The notes below the pieces were generated by a model. The model was given only the letters and a program-made list of their open reading frames with translations. It had not been told where the DNA came from and did not search any database. Made by a program: the position numbers and the translations under genes. This document shows positions 1 to 9,443 of a stretch of 64,000 nt of DNA, piece after piece (the stretch's first letter is position 1; every line of letters starts with the position of its first letter). Source of the stretch: Nocardioides panzhihuensis (lineage in GTDB: Bacteria; Actinomycetota; Actinomycetes; Propionibacteriales; Nocardioidaceae). The stretch covers positions 4,689,501-4,753,500 of the forward strand of contig NZ_JACBZR010000001.1 in assembly GCF_013408335.1 (NCBI RefSeq). The letters are read 5' to 3'.

Positions 1-1
1 C

Positions 2-730
2 ACCAACGAGATCGGCCGACGGATCGACGAGTTCGACATCGTCAACGTCCAGGAGGACTTCAACTACCACGCCTACCTCTACGAGACCGACGTGCACGCC
101 CACCGCACCCCTACCTCGGGCGGAGTGCCGTTCGGCAGCGGGCTGAACAGCCTGCACCACCAGCCGTACGAGACGCTCGATCGCGTCACCTGGAAGCACT
201 GCTGGATCGGCTCGGCCGACTGCCTGACCCCGAAAGGGTTCACCTTCCACCGCGCTCAGATCGCCCCGGACACCTGGATCGACGTCTACAACCTGCACGC
301 CGACGCCGGCGACGGCGACCTGGACGAGGCCGCTCGACGCGGAAACCTCAAGCAGCTGACGGCGTACATCTCCGAGCACTCCGCCGGCAACGCCGTCCTG
401 GTCATGGGCGACACCAACACGCGCTACACCCGCGAGGGCGACCGCATCTCCGACTTCGCTGCCGCCAACGGTCTCACCGATGCCTGGGTGGAGCTGGTAC
501 GCAGCGGTGACGAGCCCGACCGCGGCAGCCCCGCCCTGGGGTGCCCGGAGGTGAACCCGGGCGTGGAGTGCGAGGTCGTCGACAAGGTGCTCTACCGCGA
601 CGGCGACGGTGTCGATCTGAGTGCGACCTCCTACCGCAACCTGGACGCAGACTTCCGCGAGGACGGCACCGACCTGATGGTCTCCGACCACTTCCCCATC
701 GCCGTCGACTTCAGCTGGACCACCGATTGA
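2..730 (+). CDS. Endonuclease/exonuclease/phosphatase-fold hydrolase, C-terminal part
   Basis: This is the 3' part of a gene whose start lies before the window; the frame is open from base 2. The fold is that of the DNase I / sphingomyelinase / inositol-phosphatase superfamily. Visible motifs are NVQEDF (metal-binding Glu), HADAGDGD (catalytic His region), VMGDTNTRY (GDxN motif) and the terminal SDHFPI (catalytic Asp-His). The substrate cannot be read from sequence; a secreted phospholipase or nuclease is plausible, but any signal peptide is outside the window. It ends 47 bases before the downstream TetR gene. Confidence 0.8.
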   Translation, partial: TNEIGRRIDEFDIVNVQEDFNYHAYLYETDVHAHRTPTSGGVPFGSGLNSLHHQPYETLDRVTWKHCWIGSADCLTPKGFTFHRAQIAPDTWIDVYNLHADAGDGDLDEAARRGNLKQLTAYISEHSAGNAVLVMGDTNTRYTREGDRISDFAAANGLTDAWVELVRSGDEPDRGSPALGCPEVNPGVECEVVDKVLYRDGDGVDLSATSYRNLDADFREDGTDLMVSDHFPIAVDFSWTTD

Positions 731-742
731 TCGGCCAATCCC

Positions 743-786
743 TTGCGCAGGGGCTGAACACGTGTTTAGCATTGAACATGCGTTCA
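743..786 (+). promoter_or_regulatory. Leaderless promoter with tandem TetR-type operators
   Basis: A -35-like TTGCGC (743-748) and a -10 TAGCAT (767-772), 18 bp apart, place the transcript start at the ATG at 778. Two similar palindromes overlap it: TGAACACGTGTTTA (755-768) and TGAACATGCGTTCA (773-786), 18 bp centre to centre. The second covers the start codon. This arrangement fits autorepression by the TetR product that follows. Confidence 0.6.
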
Positions 787-1449
787 GCCCTTGCCGACCA
801 AAGCACCCGCGAGCGGATCCGCGACGCGGCCGTGCTCCGGTTCGCGCGTGACGGCTTCGGTGCCTCGGTCCGCACGATCGCCATCGACGCCGGCGTGAGC
901 CCGGCCCTCGTGATGCACCACTTCGGCTCGAAGGACGCCCTCCACGCCGAGTGCGACGAGCAGGTGCTCACCGAGATCCGGGCGGCGAAGAACGAGACGA
1001 TCGACGAGCTGGCCTCGGGTGAGGGCATCCTGCACAGGTTCGCGGCCGCGGACGAGTACGCGCCGATGCTCGGTTACGTCCTCCGCTCGCTGCAGGACGG
1101 TGGCCCGGTCGGCCGCGCCTTCATCGAGCAGATGATCGAGGACGCGGTCGGCTACACCAAGCACGGCATCGAGGCAGGGCTGATCAAGCCAAGCCTCGAC
1201 GAGACGGCCAGGGCCCGCTATCTGGTCCTCTCCGCTCTCGGCTCGCTCATGCTCGAGCTGACCCTCAACCCGTCCGAGGACCCCAGCGACATCAGCGGCA
1301 TGGTGCGGAGCTTCCTGGGAACGAGCTATCTCCCGATGATCGAGCTCTACACCCAGGGTGTCTTCACCACCCGCCGGATGCTCGACGAATACCTGCTCTA
1401 CGTCCCGGACCCGCCGCAGGAAGCCGCCACGGAGCCCCCGTCTGAATGA
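778..1449 (+). CDS. TetR family transcriptional regulator
   Basis: A 223-residue repressor with an N-terminal helix-turn-helix at about residues 10-55 (RERIRDAAVLRFARDGF, then TIAIDAGVSPALVMHHFGSK) and a divergent all-helical ligand domain. The ATG at 778 is chosen because it puts the HTH at the usual position and sits 6 bases after a -10 box, which implies a leaderless message. The genes that follow encode both halves of an ABC-2 exporter, so it most likely controls that exporter in response to an exported compound. The inducer is unknown. Confidence 0.88.
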   Translation: MRSALADQSTRERIRDAAVLRFARDGFGASVRTIAIDAGVSPALVMHHFGSKDALHAECDEQVLTEIRAAKNETIDELASGEGILHRFAAADEYAPMLGYVLRSLQDGGPVGRAFIEQMIEDAVGYTKHGIEAGLIKPSLDETARARYLVLSALGSLMLELTLNPSEDPSDISGMVRSFLGTSYLPMIELYTQGVFTTRRMLDEYLLYVPDPPQEAATEPPSE

Positions 1450-1506
1450 CGCCAGGCCCCGTCGGCGTACGTCCTCCTACTCTCCCAACGCGGAAGCGAG
1501 TTCCTC

Positions 1507-2441
<935 letters not shown>

Positions 2442-2445
<4 letters not shown>

Positions 2446-4079
2446 GCGCGCTTGCTCCGGCTATGCCGAGGCGTACGGCGCTGGACTCTTTCGCCGGCAC
2501 CTGGCACCTGACCCGGTTCATGCTGCGACGCGACCGCGTGCGGCTCACCGTCTGGACGGCCTCGCTGCTCGCGCTGTACGCCTACTTCGTCACCGCCCTA
2601 GGCACCGTCTACCCCACGGCCGAGGACCGGCAGGGACGCGCCGACCTGATGCAGCAGCCGGCATCGGTGTTCCTCGGCGGGCCCAACTACGGGCTCGACG
2701 ACTACACGATCGGCGCCATGTTCGCCAACGAGATGACCCTGTGGATGATCGGGCTGCTCGGCGTGATGAACATGTTCGAGGTCGTGCGCAACACCCGCGC
2801 CGAGGAGGAGAGCGGTCGGGCCGAGCTGGTCCGGTCCGGCGCCGTCGGGCGACACGCGGCGGTCGCCGCCTCCCTGCTGACGGTGGTCATCGCCAACGTC
2901 GTCTTCGCCCTGCTCGGCAGCGCGCTGCTCATCACCGCGGGGGACCTCGCGGTCGCCGACACCTTCGCACTCTCGACGGCGATCGCCGTCAGCGGACTGG
3001 TCTTCGCCGCCGTCGCCCTGGTCACCTCGCAGCTGACCACCCACGGGCGCGGCGCCACCGGTCTCGCCCTCGCGGTCCTGGGTGTCTCCGTGCTGCTGCG
3101 CGGCATCGGCGACCTGCAGGCCGGGCCCGGCGAGCACGGCACCTGGCTCTCCTGGCTCTCACCGATCGCGTGGACGCAGCAGATGCGGGCGTACGTCGAT
3201 CTGCGCTGGTGGCCGCTCGCGCTGAGCGTCGTAGCGGTCCTGGTGCTGCTCGCGCTCGGAGCCTTCCTGGCCTCGAAGCGGGACTTCGACGGGGCCCTGC
3301 TCACCGGCGGCTCGGGCCGAGCCGAGGCGCCCTCGATGCTCTCGAACCCGCTCGCGATGTCGTGGCGCCAGCAGCGGATGGCGCTGTTCTGGTGGTTCCT
3401 CGGCACCTTCGTGATGTTCGGCGCGACCGGCACCTACCTCGGCGAGGGGGTTGAGGAGATGATGAAGGACATCCCCGGCGGGACCGAGATGTTCGGCGAC
3501 GACCCGCTCACCGGGTTCCTGGCGATCATGATCCTGTACGCCGCGCTGGCCGCTGCCGGGTATGCGATCGCCACCACCCTGCGGACCAAGAGCGAGGAGA
3601 CCGAAGGCAGGCTGGACATCACCTTGGCCAAGCCGGTCTCGCGGGGCCGCTGGTTCGCCGCGCACCTCTTGGTCGTGGCCTTCGGCGCCTTCGTACTGAC
3701 CATGGTCTCCGGTGCGCTCGCGCTGTGGGCCGGTGCGCTGGTCAACGGCGAGGTCGAGCTGGCGACGTTCCTGAAGGGCGGCGCGGCGTTCCTGCCCGCA
3801 GTCGCCGTCTTCATGGCGCTGACCGCTGCCCTGTACGCCTGGGTCCCGAAGATCACGCCGGTCGTCTGGGCGCTCTTCGCGTTCACCGCCATCACCGGGA
3901 TGTTCGGGCCCCTCTTCGACCTCCCGGACGCCGTAGCCGGCATCTCCCCCATCTGGTGGGTCGGCCGCTACCCGCAGGAGCCCATCGAGGCATCACACAT
4001 GATCGGCCTCAGTGTGGTCGCAGCCGTTCTGCTCCTGGCTGCGTTCGTCGGCTTCCGCCGCCGCGACATCACGAGCTGA
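2442..4079 (+). CDS. ABC-2 type exporter permease (polyketide-antibiotic exporter family)
   Basis: A 545-residue polytopic membrane protein with about 12 hydrophobic helices in two halves (about residues 25-275 and 310-540), so it looks like a duplicated ABC-2 permease within one chain. The N-terminal half has the motif NTRAEEESGRAELVRSG and the second has KSEETEGRLDITLAKPVSR, the repeated cytoplasmic loops of the antibiotic-exporter permease family. It overlaps the ATPase gene by ATGA, so translation is coupled. The exported substrate is unknown. Confidence 0.9.
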
Positions 4080-4087
4080 CGCCCTGC

Positions 4088-4155
4088 CGAGACGTCACGT
4101 ACGCCGGTCGAGTGGGCACCGAGGTGCCCACTCGACCGGCGTTACTGACGTCTCG
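4088..4155. terminator. Long two-stem inverted repeat, probable bidirectional terminator
   Basis: A perfect 20-bp inverted repeat (4101-4120 with 4123-4142) is flanked by a second perfect 10-bp repeat, CGAGACGTCA (4088-4097) with TGACGTCTCG (4146-4155). It lies between convergent genes (the ABC permease and the RTX-like protein), so it can terminate both. The outer arm carries the TGACGTCTCG core also seen in tandem arrays at 6.2 and 60.9 kb. There is no T-run. Confidence 0.7.
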
Positions 4156-4175
4156 TCAAGGGTGACAGCAACTAA

Positions 4176-5036
4176 TCAGCAGGTACCCACCGTGTCGCTA
4201 GGACGGGCCACGCAGGTGTCACTCCCACCTTCGCCATATACGACGTCTTCACCCGAGCCGCCGTCGAGGTTGTCGTTCTGGTCGCCTCCCGCGATGTAGT
4301 CGGATCCAGAGTCACCGCGAACAACGTCTGCTCCTGTGCCACCGAAGAGGCTGTCGTGGCCAGAACCTCCCCAGAGCCGGTCGTTGCCGGCCTCACCGAG
4401 GATGTAGTCGTTCTGGTCACCACCTTGGATCTGGTCTGCGCCACGGCCGCCGTAGATGTCATCGACTCCAGTTCCACCGGAGATTCGGTCATCGCCGACA
4501 CCGCCCCAGACCAGGTCCCCACCAGCACCCGCTGCGACGATGTCGTTGCCGTCGCCTGCAGTGATCGCATCTGTTCCGCTCTCACCCCAGATACGGTCGC
4601 TGCCGGTGCCGCCATACAGGTCATCGCTGCCACGTCCACCGTTGATCTTGTCGGCTCCGGGTCCGCCGTAGAGGAAGTCAGGTCGGGCACCGCCTCTGAT
4701 GGTGTCGTTGCCAGCGTTGCCATGGATGTGGTCCTGAGAGTCGCCCCCCAGGATGACATCGCTGCCATACCCACCGCTGATGAGGTCGACGCCGGATCCG
4801 CCATCGATGAGGTCATTGCCCCCACGTCCATCGATCACGTCACCGCCACCTCGACCGCAGATCACATCCCTGCCGGATGTTCCGCGGAGCTTGTCGTCAC
4901 CGGACGTGCCGACGATCGTGCAACGTACGCCGGTCGAAGTTGTCGCCGCGCTTGCGGGGCTCGCCACGAGCACGGTCGCCGAAGCGGCCATCGCGACGAT
5001 CCCGGCGAGCAGCGTGCGCCCCGTCAGGAGCACCAT
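4176..5036 (-). CDS. Secreted RTX-type calcium-binding repeat protein
   Basis: A 286-residue protein with a signal peptide (residues 1-31, ending ASPASAA) followed almost entirely by nonapeptide repeats of the GGxGxDxUx type, for example GGSGVDLISGGYGSD. These form a parallel beta-roll that binds calcium. No catalytic domain is attached, so it may be structural or cell-surface. It ends in GTC with a few Cys residues (CTIVG, VICGRG, DTCVA, GTC). The ATG at 5036 follows GGAGG at good spacing. The gene stands alone between two hairpins. Confidence 0.88.
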   Translation of the reverse strand: MVLLTGRTLLAGIVAMAASATVLVASPASAATTSTGVRCTIVGTSGDDKLRGTSGRDVICGRGGGDVIDGRGGNDLIDGGSGVDLISGGYGSDVILGGDSQDHIHGNAGNDTIRGGARPDFLYGGPGADKINGGRGSDDLYGGTGSDRIWGESGTDAITAGDGNDIVAAGAGGDLVWGGVGDDRISGGTGVDDIYGGRGADQIQGGDQNDYILGEAGNDRLWGGSGHDSLFGGTGADVVRGDSGSDYIAGGDQNDNLDGGSGEDVVYGEGGSDTCVARPSDTVGTC

Positions 5037-5051
5037 TCCTGCCTCCAGAAG

Positions 5052-5085
5052 ATCCTCAGGCCCGCGTCAGCGCGGGCCTGAGGAT
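5052..5085 (-). terminator. Hairpin terminator after the 2-oxoacid dehydrogenase operon
   Basis: A perfect 15-bp stem (5052-5066 with 5071-5085) with a TCAG loop lies 62 bases past the E2 stop codon and just upstream of the RTX gene. It is GC-rich with no strong T-run. Its position suggests it ends the E1-E2 transcript. Confidence 0.65.
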
Positions 5086-5147
5086 AGTTCCAGATCCGAT
5101 ACCGGCCTGGGTAGCGAATTGACGTTCTGTGGAGCGATTGTCGAATG

Positions 5148-6479
5148 TCAGAACAGCAGGGCTGTGCTCGGGTCTCCGACGATCTTCGCCACGTCGGCCA
5201 GGTAGCGGGAGCCGGCCTCGCCGTCGATGTGGCGGTGGTCGAAGCTGAGCGCGAGGGTGCAGACGTCGCGGGGCTCGATGCGCTCGTCGTCCCCGGTGCC
5301 GACGATCCACGGCTGGCGCTTGAAGGCGCCGACCGAGAGGATCGCGGACTCGCCCGGGTTGATGATCGGGGCGCCGCCGTCGATGCCGAACGGGCCGATG
5401 TTGGTGATCGTGAACGTCCCGCCGGCCTGGTCGGCCGGCGGGGTCTTGCCGGTACGCGCGGTCGCGGTCAGCTCGTTGATCGCGGCGCCGAGCTCGACCA
5501 AGGACATCCGGTCCGCGCCCTTCACGTTCGGCACCTGCAGGCCCCTGGGCGTGGCCGCGGCGATGCCGAGGTTCACGTACTCCTTGAACACGATCTCCTG
5601 GGCGGCCTCGTCCCACCAGGAGTTGATGATCGGCGTACGTCGCATCGCCAGCAGCGCCGCCTTGGCCACGATCAGCAGGGGGCTGACCCGGACCTCCGCG
5701 AAGTCACGGTCGGTCTTGAGCTCGCCGACCAGCTCGGACGTACGGGTCACGTCGATCGTCGTCCAGATCGTCACGTGCGGCAGCGTGAACGCGGAGTCGA
5801 CCATCGCCTGGCCCATCTGCTTGCGCAGGCCCTTGATCGGCTCGCGCCGCTCACCACCGACCGGCGCTGCCGGCTCGACCGGTTCGCGTGTCTCGGCCGG
5901 CGGAGCGCCCTTCAGCGCCTCCACGTCGGCCGTGGTGATCACGCCGTCCTCGCGCTCCGGCGTGACGGTCGCCAGGTCCACCCCCAGGTCGCGCGCCAGC
6001 TTCCGGGCGGGCGGCTTGGCCAGCACTCCGTTGCCCGCGGCTGCGGCGGGCGCGGCGGCGGTGCGGTTGCGGCGTACGACGGCGTCTTCCTTGGAGCCGT
6101 AGCCGACCAGGGTCAGGGGCTTCTCGGGCTCTTCCTGCTCGGGAACCGACGTCTCGGCGTCAGGAACCGACTCCTCGGGGTCAGGAACCGACTCCTCGGG
6201 GTCAGAAACTGACGTCTCGGGGTCAGGAACTGACTCCTCGGCGGAGTCGCCGATGCGGATGATCGGGGTGCCGACCTGGACCTCGGTGCCGACCTCGACC
6301 AGCAGCGCTTGCACCACCCCGGCGTACGGAGAAGGCAGCTCGACCACGGACTTGGCGGTCTCGATGTCGCAGACGGGGTCGTTGACCTTGATGACGTCGC
6401 CGACGGCGACGTGCCATTCGACGATCTCGGCCTCGGTGAGGCCCTCGCCGACGTCGGGCAGCTTGAACTCGTTCACCAT
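5148..6479 (-). CDS. bkdC: Dihydrolipoamide acyltransferase E2 of 2-oxoacid dehydrogenase complex
   Basis: A 443-residue E2 core protein. The lipoyl domain spans residues 1-80, with the lipoylated Lys in ETAKSVVE. A charged linker (about 80-130) contains five 7-residue repeats of the DPEESVP type. The peripheral subunit-binding domain (PARKLARDLGVDL) and the catalytic acyltransferase domain, with FDHRHIDG, follow. It accepts the acyl group made by E1 and passes it to CoA. It overlaps the E1beta gene by 7 bases. Gene order and sequence favour the branched-chain complex over pyruvate dehydrogenase, but substrate is not proven. No E3 gene is nearby. Confidence 0.92.
   Translation of the reverse strand: MVNEFKLPDVGEGLTEAEIVEWHVAVGDVIKVNDPVCDIETAKSVVELPSPYAGVVQALLVEVGTEVQVGTPIIRIGDSAEESVPDPETSVSDPEESVPDPEESVPDAETSVPEQEEPEKPLTLVGYGSKEDAVVRRNRTAAAPAAAAGNGVLAKPPARKLARDLGVDLATVTPEREDGVITTADVEALKGAPPAETREPVEPAAPVGGERREPIKGLRKQMGQAMVDSAFTLPHVTIWTTIDVTRTSELVGELKTDRDFAEVRVSPLLIVAKAALLAMRRTPIINSWWDEAAQEIVFKEYVNLGIAAATPRGLQVPNVKGADRMSLVELGAAINELTATARTGKTPPADQAGGTFTITNIGPFGIDGGAPIINPGESAILSVGAFKRQPWIVGTGDDERIEPRDVCTLALSFDHRHIDGEAGSRYLADVAKIVGDPSTALLF
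6142..6246. repeat. Five tandem 21-bp repeats in the E2 linker
   Basis: Units start at 6142, 6163, 6184, 6205 and 6226; the last is the most divergent at its end. On the + strand the core reads GAACYGACGTCTCGGNGTCA with CTCCTCGG variants. In protein they give seven-residue Asp/Glu/Pro repeats between the lipoyl and subunit-binding domains. The GACGTCTCGG core recurs in intergenic repeats at 4.1 and 60.9 kb. Confidence 0.85.
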
Positions 6480-7447
6480 GCCAGGCTCCTGTCCACGGCG
6501 TCGAGGACCCTGTCGAGGTCCGGAAGGTAGTGCTCTTCGGCCCGCGCCGGCGGATAGGGCGTGTCGAACCCGCCCACGCGCAGCACCGGCGCCTCCAGGG
6601 AGTGGAAGCAGGTCTCGGTGATCCGGGCCGCGAGCTCGGCGCCGAGGCCGAGGTTGACGTGGGCCTCGTGGACGACGACGGCACGGCCCGTACGCCGCAC
6701 CGACTCGAGCACCGGCGCCATGTCCAGCGGCGAGAGGGTGCGCAGGTCGATCACCTCGAGCGACTTGCCCTCCCCCGCGGCCGCCTCGGCGGCGGTCAAG
6801 GCAGTCTTCACGGTGGGGCCGTAGGCGAGCACCGTCACGTCGGAACCGGACCGCACGACCCGCGACTCGAACAACTCCCCCGGCGTCGCGTCGACGTCGA
6901 CGTCGGCCTTCGTCGAGTGGTAGAGCCGCTTCGGCTCGAGGAAGATGACCGGGTCAGGATGGGAGATCGCCTGCTGGATCATCCAGTAGGCGTCGACCGG
7001 GTTCGAGCAGGCCATGACCTTGAGACCGGGCGTGTGCGCGAACTGCGCCTCCGGCGACTCGCTGTGATGCTCGACGGCCCCGATGCCGCCGCCGAACGGG
7101 ATCCGGATGACCATCGGCATCGCGACCCGGCCGCCGGAGCGGTAGTGGAACTTCGCCACCTGGGAGACGATCTGGTCGTAGGCCGGGTAGACGAATCCGT
7201 CGAACTGGATCTCTACCACCGGCCGATAGCCCCGCAGCGCGAGACCGACCGCCGTGCCGACGATCCCCGACTCCGCCAGCGGCGTGTCGATCACCCGCGC
7301 CTCGCCGAAGTCCTTCTGGAGCCCGTCGGTGATCCGGAAGACACCGCCGAGACGGCCGATGTCCTCACCCATGAGGACGACCTTCGAGTCGTCCTCCATC
7401 GATCGCCGCAGCCCGGCGTTGAGCGCCTTCGCCAGCGTCATCTTCAT
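6473..7447 (-). CDS. bkdB: 2-oxoacid dehydrogenase E1 beta subunit
   Basis: A 324-residue transketolase-like subunit that pairs with E1alpha to decarboxylate the 2-oxoacid with thiamine diphosphate. It has the N-terminal MGEDIGRLGGVFR and TPLAESGIVGTAVGLAL motifs, the pyrimidine-binding region, and a C-terminal transketolase domain (VIDLRTLSPLDM, VVHEAHVNLGLG). The ATG at 7447 overlaps the E1alpha stop as ATGA; the frame stays open further upstream, but that is out-of-frame shadow of E1alpha. An alternative ATG lies two codons in, at 7441. Confidence 0.92.
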   Translation of the reverse strand: MKMTLAKALNAGLRRSMEDDSKVVLMGEDIGRLGGVFRITDGLQKDFGEARVIDTPLAESGIVGTAVGLALRGYRPVVEIQFDGFVYPAYDQIVSQVAKFHYRSGGRVAMPMVIRIPFGGGIGAVEHHSESPEAQFAHTPGLKVMACSNPVDAYWMIQQAISHPDPVIFLEPKRLYHSTKADVDVDATPGELFESRVVRSGSDVTVLAYGPTVKTALTAAEAAAGEGKSLEVIDLRTLSPLDMAPVLESVRRTGRAVVVHEAHVNLGLGAELAARITETCFHSLEAPVLRVGGFDTPYPPARAEEHYLPDLDRVLDAVDRSLAW

Positions 7448-8580
7448 CGGGAGGCCCCCTCGAGGTCGAAGGAGGAGAGGTACGCCGCGTAGCCGTCGCG
7501 CTGCTCGCGCAGCTCCTCGGGCAGCTCGGTGTAGACGTTGTCGAAGAGCTTGACCGGGTCGGGCTCGGGCAGGGCATGGATCCCGGCGCGCAGGCGTTCG
7601 CCGAACTCGTCGGCCTCGGCCTCCACCTTGGCGAAGAACGAGGTCGAGGCGCCGCCGCCACGGCGCAGGTAGGCCTCCACCCGAGCGACCGGGTCCTTGA
7701 GCTTCCAGGCCTGGACCTCGTCGGAGAGTCGATAGCGGGTCGGGTCGTCGGTGGTGGTGTGCGCGCCCATCCGATAGGTGTAGGCCTCGACCATCGTCGG
7801 CCCGCCGCCCTCGCGAGCCCGCTTGAGCGCCGACTTCATCACCTCGTACGTCGCCAGGACGTCGTTGCCGTCCACGCGGATGCCGGGGAAGCCGAAGCCC
7901 TGGGCGCGCTTGTAGAGCGGCACCTTGACCATCTGCTCGACCGGCTCGGAGATGGCCCACTGGTTGTTCTGGCAGAAGAAGACGACCGGTGCGTTGTAGG
8001 TGGCGGCGAAGACCATCGCCTCGTTGACGTCGCCCTGCGATGAGGCGCCGTCACCGAAGTGGGCCACGACGGCCGTGTCCCGGGTCGGGTCGCCGGTGCC
8101 GACGAGACCGTCCATCTGCACTCCCATCGCGTAGCCGGTCGCGTGCAGCGTCTGGGCGCCGATGACGATCGTGTAGAGCCCGAAGTTGTGCTCGGCGGGG
8201 TCCCACCCGCCCTGGTCGGTGCCGCGGAACAGTCCGAGCAGCTGCATCGGGTCGACCTCCCGGCACCAGGCCACGCCGTGCTCGCGGTAGGTCGGGAAGA
8301 CGAAGTCCTGGGGCGCGAGCGCGCGGGCCGCGCCGATCTGCGCCGCCTCCTGGCCCAGCAGCTGAGCCCACAGGCCCAGCTCGCCGTGGCGCTGCAGCGC
8401 AGTGGCCTCGACGTCGAGGCGGCGGGTCAGCACCATGTCGCGGTAGAAGCCGCGTACGGCCTCGTCCTCGGGGCGGTCGGGTGAGAACTCGAAGTCCGGG
8501 TGCGTGACCCGTTCTCCCTCGGGGTTCAGCAGCTGCACCATGTCGGTGTGGCTGGGACTCGGATCCAGAAATTCAGTCAT
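7444..8580 (-). CDS. bkdA: 2-oxoacid dehydrogenase E1 alpha subunit
   Basis: A 378-residue thiamine-diphosphate enzyme and first gene of the E1alpha-E1beta-E2 operon. The ThDP/Mg motif is GDGASSQGDVNEAM through FFCQNNQWAIS. The phosphorylation-loop-like region is YRMGAHTTTDDPTRYR, characteristic of branched-chain and pyruvate E1alpha. The ATG at 8580 is preceded by GAAGGAAG at suitable distance; the frame remains open 23 codons further but has no better start. The complex feeds acyl-CoA into energy metabolism or branched fatty acid synthesis. Confidence 0.92.
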   Translation of the reverse strand: MTEFLDPSPSHTDMVQLLNPEGERVTHPDFEFSPDRPEDEAVRGFYRDMVLTRRLDVEATALQRHGELGLWAQLLGQEAAQIGAARALAPQDFVFPTYREHGVAWCREVDPMQLLGLFRGTDQGGWDPAEHNFGLYTIVIGAQTLHATGYAMGVQMDGLVGTGDPTRDTAVVAHFGDGASSQGDVNEAMVFAATYNAPVVFFCQNNQWAISEPVEQMVKVPLYKRAQGFGFPGIRVDGNDVLATYEVMKSALKRAREGGGPTMVEAYTYRMGAHTTTDDPTRYRLSDEVQAWKLKDPVARVEAYLRRGGGASTSFFAKVEAEADEFGERLRAGIHALPEPDPVKLFDNVYTELPEELREQRDGYAAYLSSFDLEGASR

Positions 8581-8636
8581 CACGCTTCCTTCACACGGGG
8601 TGGGGTCGCCACCGCTGGCCATGTCGTACGCAGACT

Positions 8637-8650
8637 TGTGATCTGTCACA
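8637..8650. promoter_or_regulatory. Palindromic operator upstream of the E1-E2 operon
   Basis: TGTGATCTGTCACA is a TGTGA-N4-TCACA palindrome 57 bases upstream of the E1alpha start. A TTGACT -35-like hexamer on the minus strand lies just upstream, near 8660. It resembles CRP-family half-sites but with a 4-bp rather than 6-bp spacer, so the factor is uncertain. Confidence 0.4.
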
Positions 8651-8771
8651 CATCGACATAGTCAAACGGTACCCGCCCGCGGTTGCTTCCTCAGTCACAC
8701 GCGAATTCGATGGTTGGAGCGAGGCCTCGTCGCTAGAGTCGCCTCCCCCACGAACCGCCACGGAGGCGCCG

Positions 8772-9356
8772 ATGTCCGATCCTTACGGTTACAACCAGCC
8801 CTACCCCGTGCCCGCCGCTCCCATCGAGCGGCCGAAGACCGTGACGTACGCCGTGATCGGCATGTGGATCGGCGGCCTGCTGACCGTCGTCTCGTTCCTG
8901 TTCCTCCTCACCATGGACATCGCCGAGATGAAGGCGCAGATGGTGACGGAGATGGAGAAGCAGCCCACGTACGACCCCTCGGTCATCGACGCTCAGGAGA
9001 TGGCGGACATGTTCGTCCCGATCATCCAGATCGGCGGCGCCGTCCTCGGGCTGATCACGCTCGGGCTTTGGATCTGGATGGCGATCATGAACGGGAAGGG
9101 CCGCAACTGGGCGCGCATCACCGGCACCGTCTTCGGCGCCCTCTCACTGGCCTCCAGCCTGTCGAGCGTCGGCAGCATGGCGGGCAACGCCGCGCTCGGC
9201 GGGATGACCATGCCCATGTCCGGCGGAAGCGTCGTGCTCGCGGTCGTGAACCCGCTGCTGGTGATCGCGATCCTGGTGCTGCTGTGGCTGCGGCCGTCGT
9301 CGGCCTACTTCAGCTCGGTCGGCGCCGCGAGGCGACAGCAGCGCACCGGATACTGA
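8772..9356 (+). CDS. Membrane protein of unknown function
   Basis: A 194-residue protein with a Pro/Tyr-rich cytoplasmic N-terminus (SDPYGYNQPYPVPAAP) and four predicted membrane helices at about residues 25-48, 75-97, 105-130 and 155-175. The loop after helix 1 is acidic and Met-rich. GGAGG lies 5 bases before the ATG at 8772. This pattern is common in actinobacterial envelope proteins of the DUF4064/Yip1-like type, but no family can be named. It stands alone between divergent and unrelated genes. Confidence 0.75.
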   Translation: MSDPYGYNQPYPVPAAPIERPKTVTYAVIGMWIGGLLTVVSFLFLLTMDIAEMKAQMVTEMEKQPTYDPSVIDAQEMADMFVPIIQIGGAVLGLITLGLWIWMAIMNGKGRNWARITGTVFGALSLASSLSSVGSMAGNAALGGMTMPMSGGSVVLAVVNPLLVIAILVLLWLRPSSAYFSSVGAARRQQRTGY

Positions 9357-9378
9357 GAGGTTCACTCATCGGTAGACA

Positions 9379-9396
9379 ACTAAGCAAGCGCTTAGT
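9379..9396. promoter_or_regulatory. Perfect TetR-type operator palindrome
   Basis: ACTAAGC-AAGC-GCTTAGT is a perfect 7-bp inverted repeat with a 4-bp spacer, 48 bases before the DUF2855 gene. This is the typical shape of an AcrR/TetR-family operator. No TetR gene is adjacent, so the regulator may act in trans from elsewhere. Confidence 0.5.
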
Positions 9397-9443
9397 AAGT
9401 TTGTCGAACGGGATCGTCCCCAGATCCAGGAGATGAGGAACCG

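Noticed and set aside
4356..5081. Plus-strand open frame over the RTX gene
   Set aside because: Mirror of the Gly/Asp repeats; the minus strand has a signal peptide and ribosome site.
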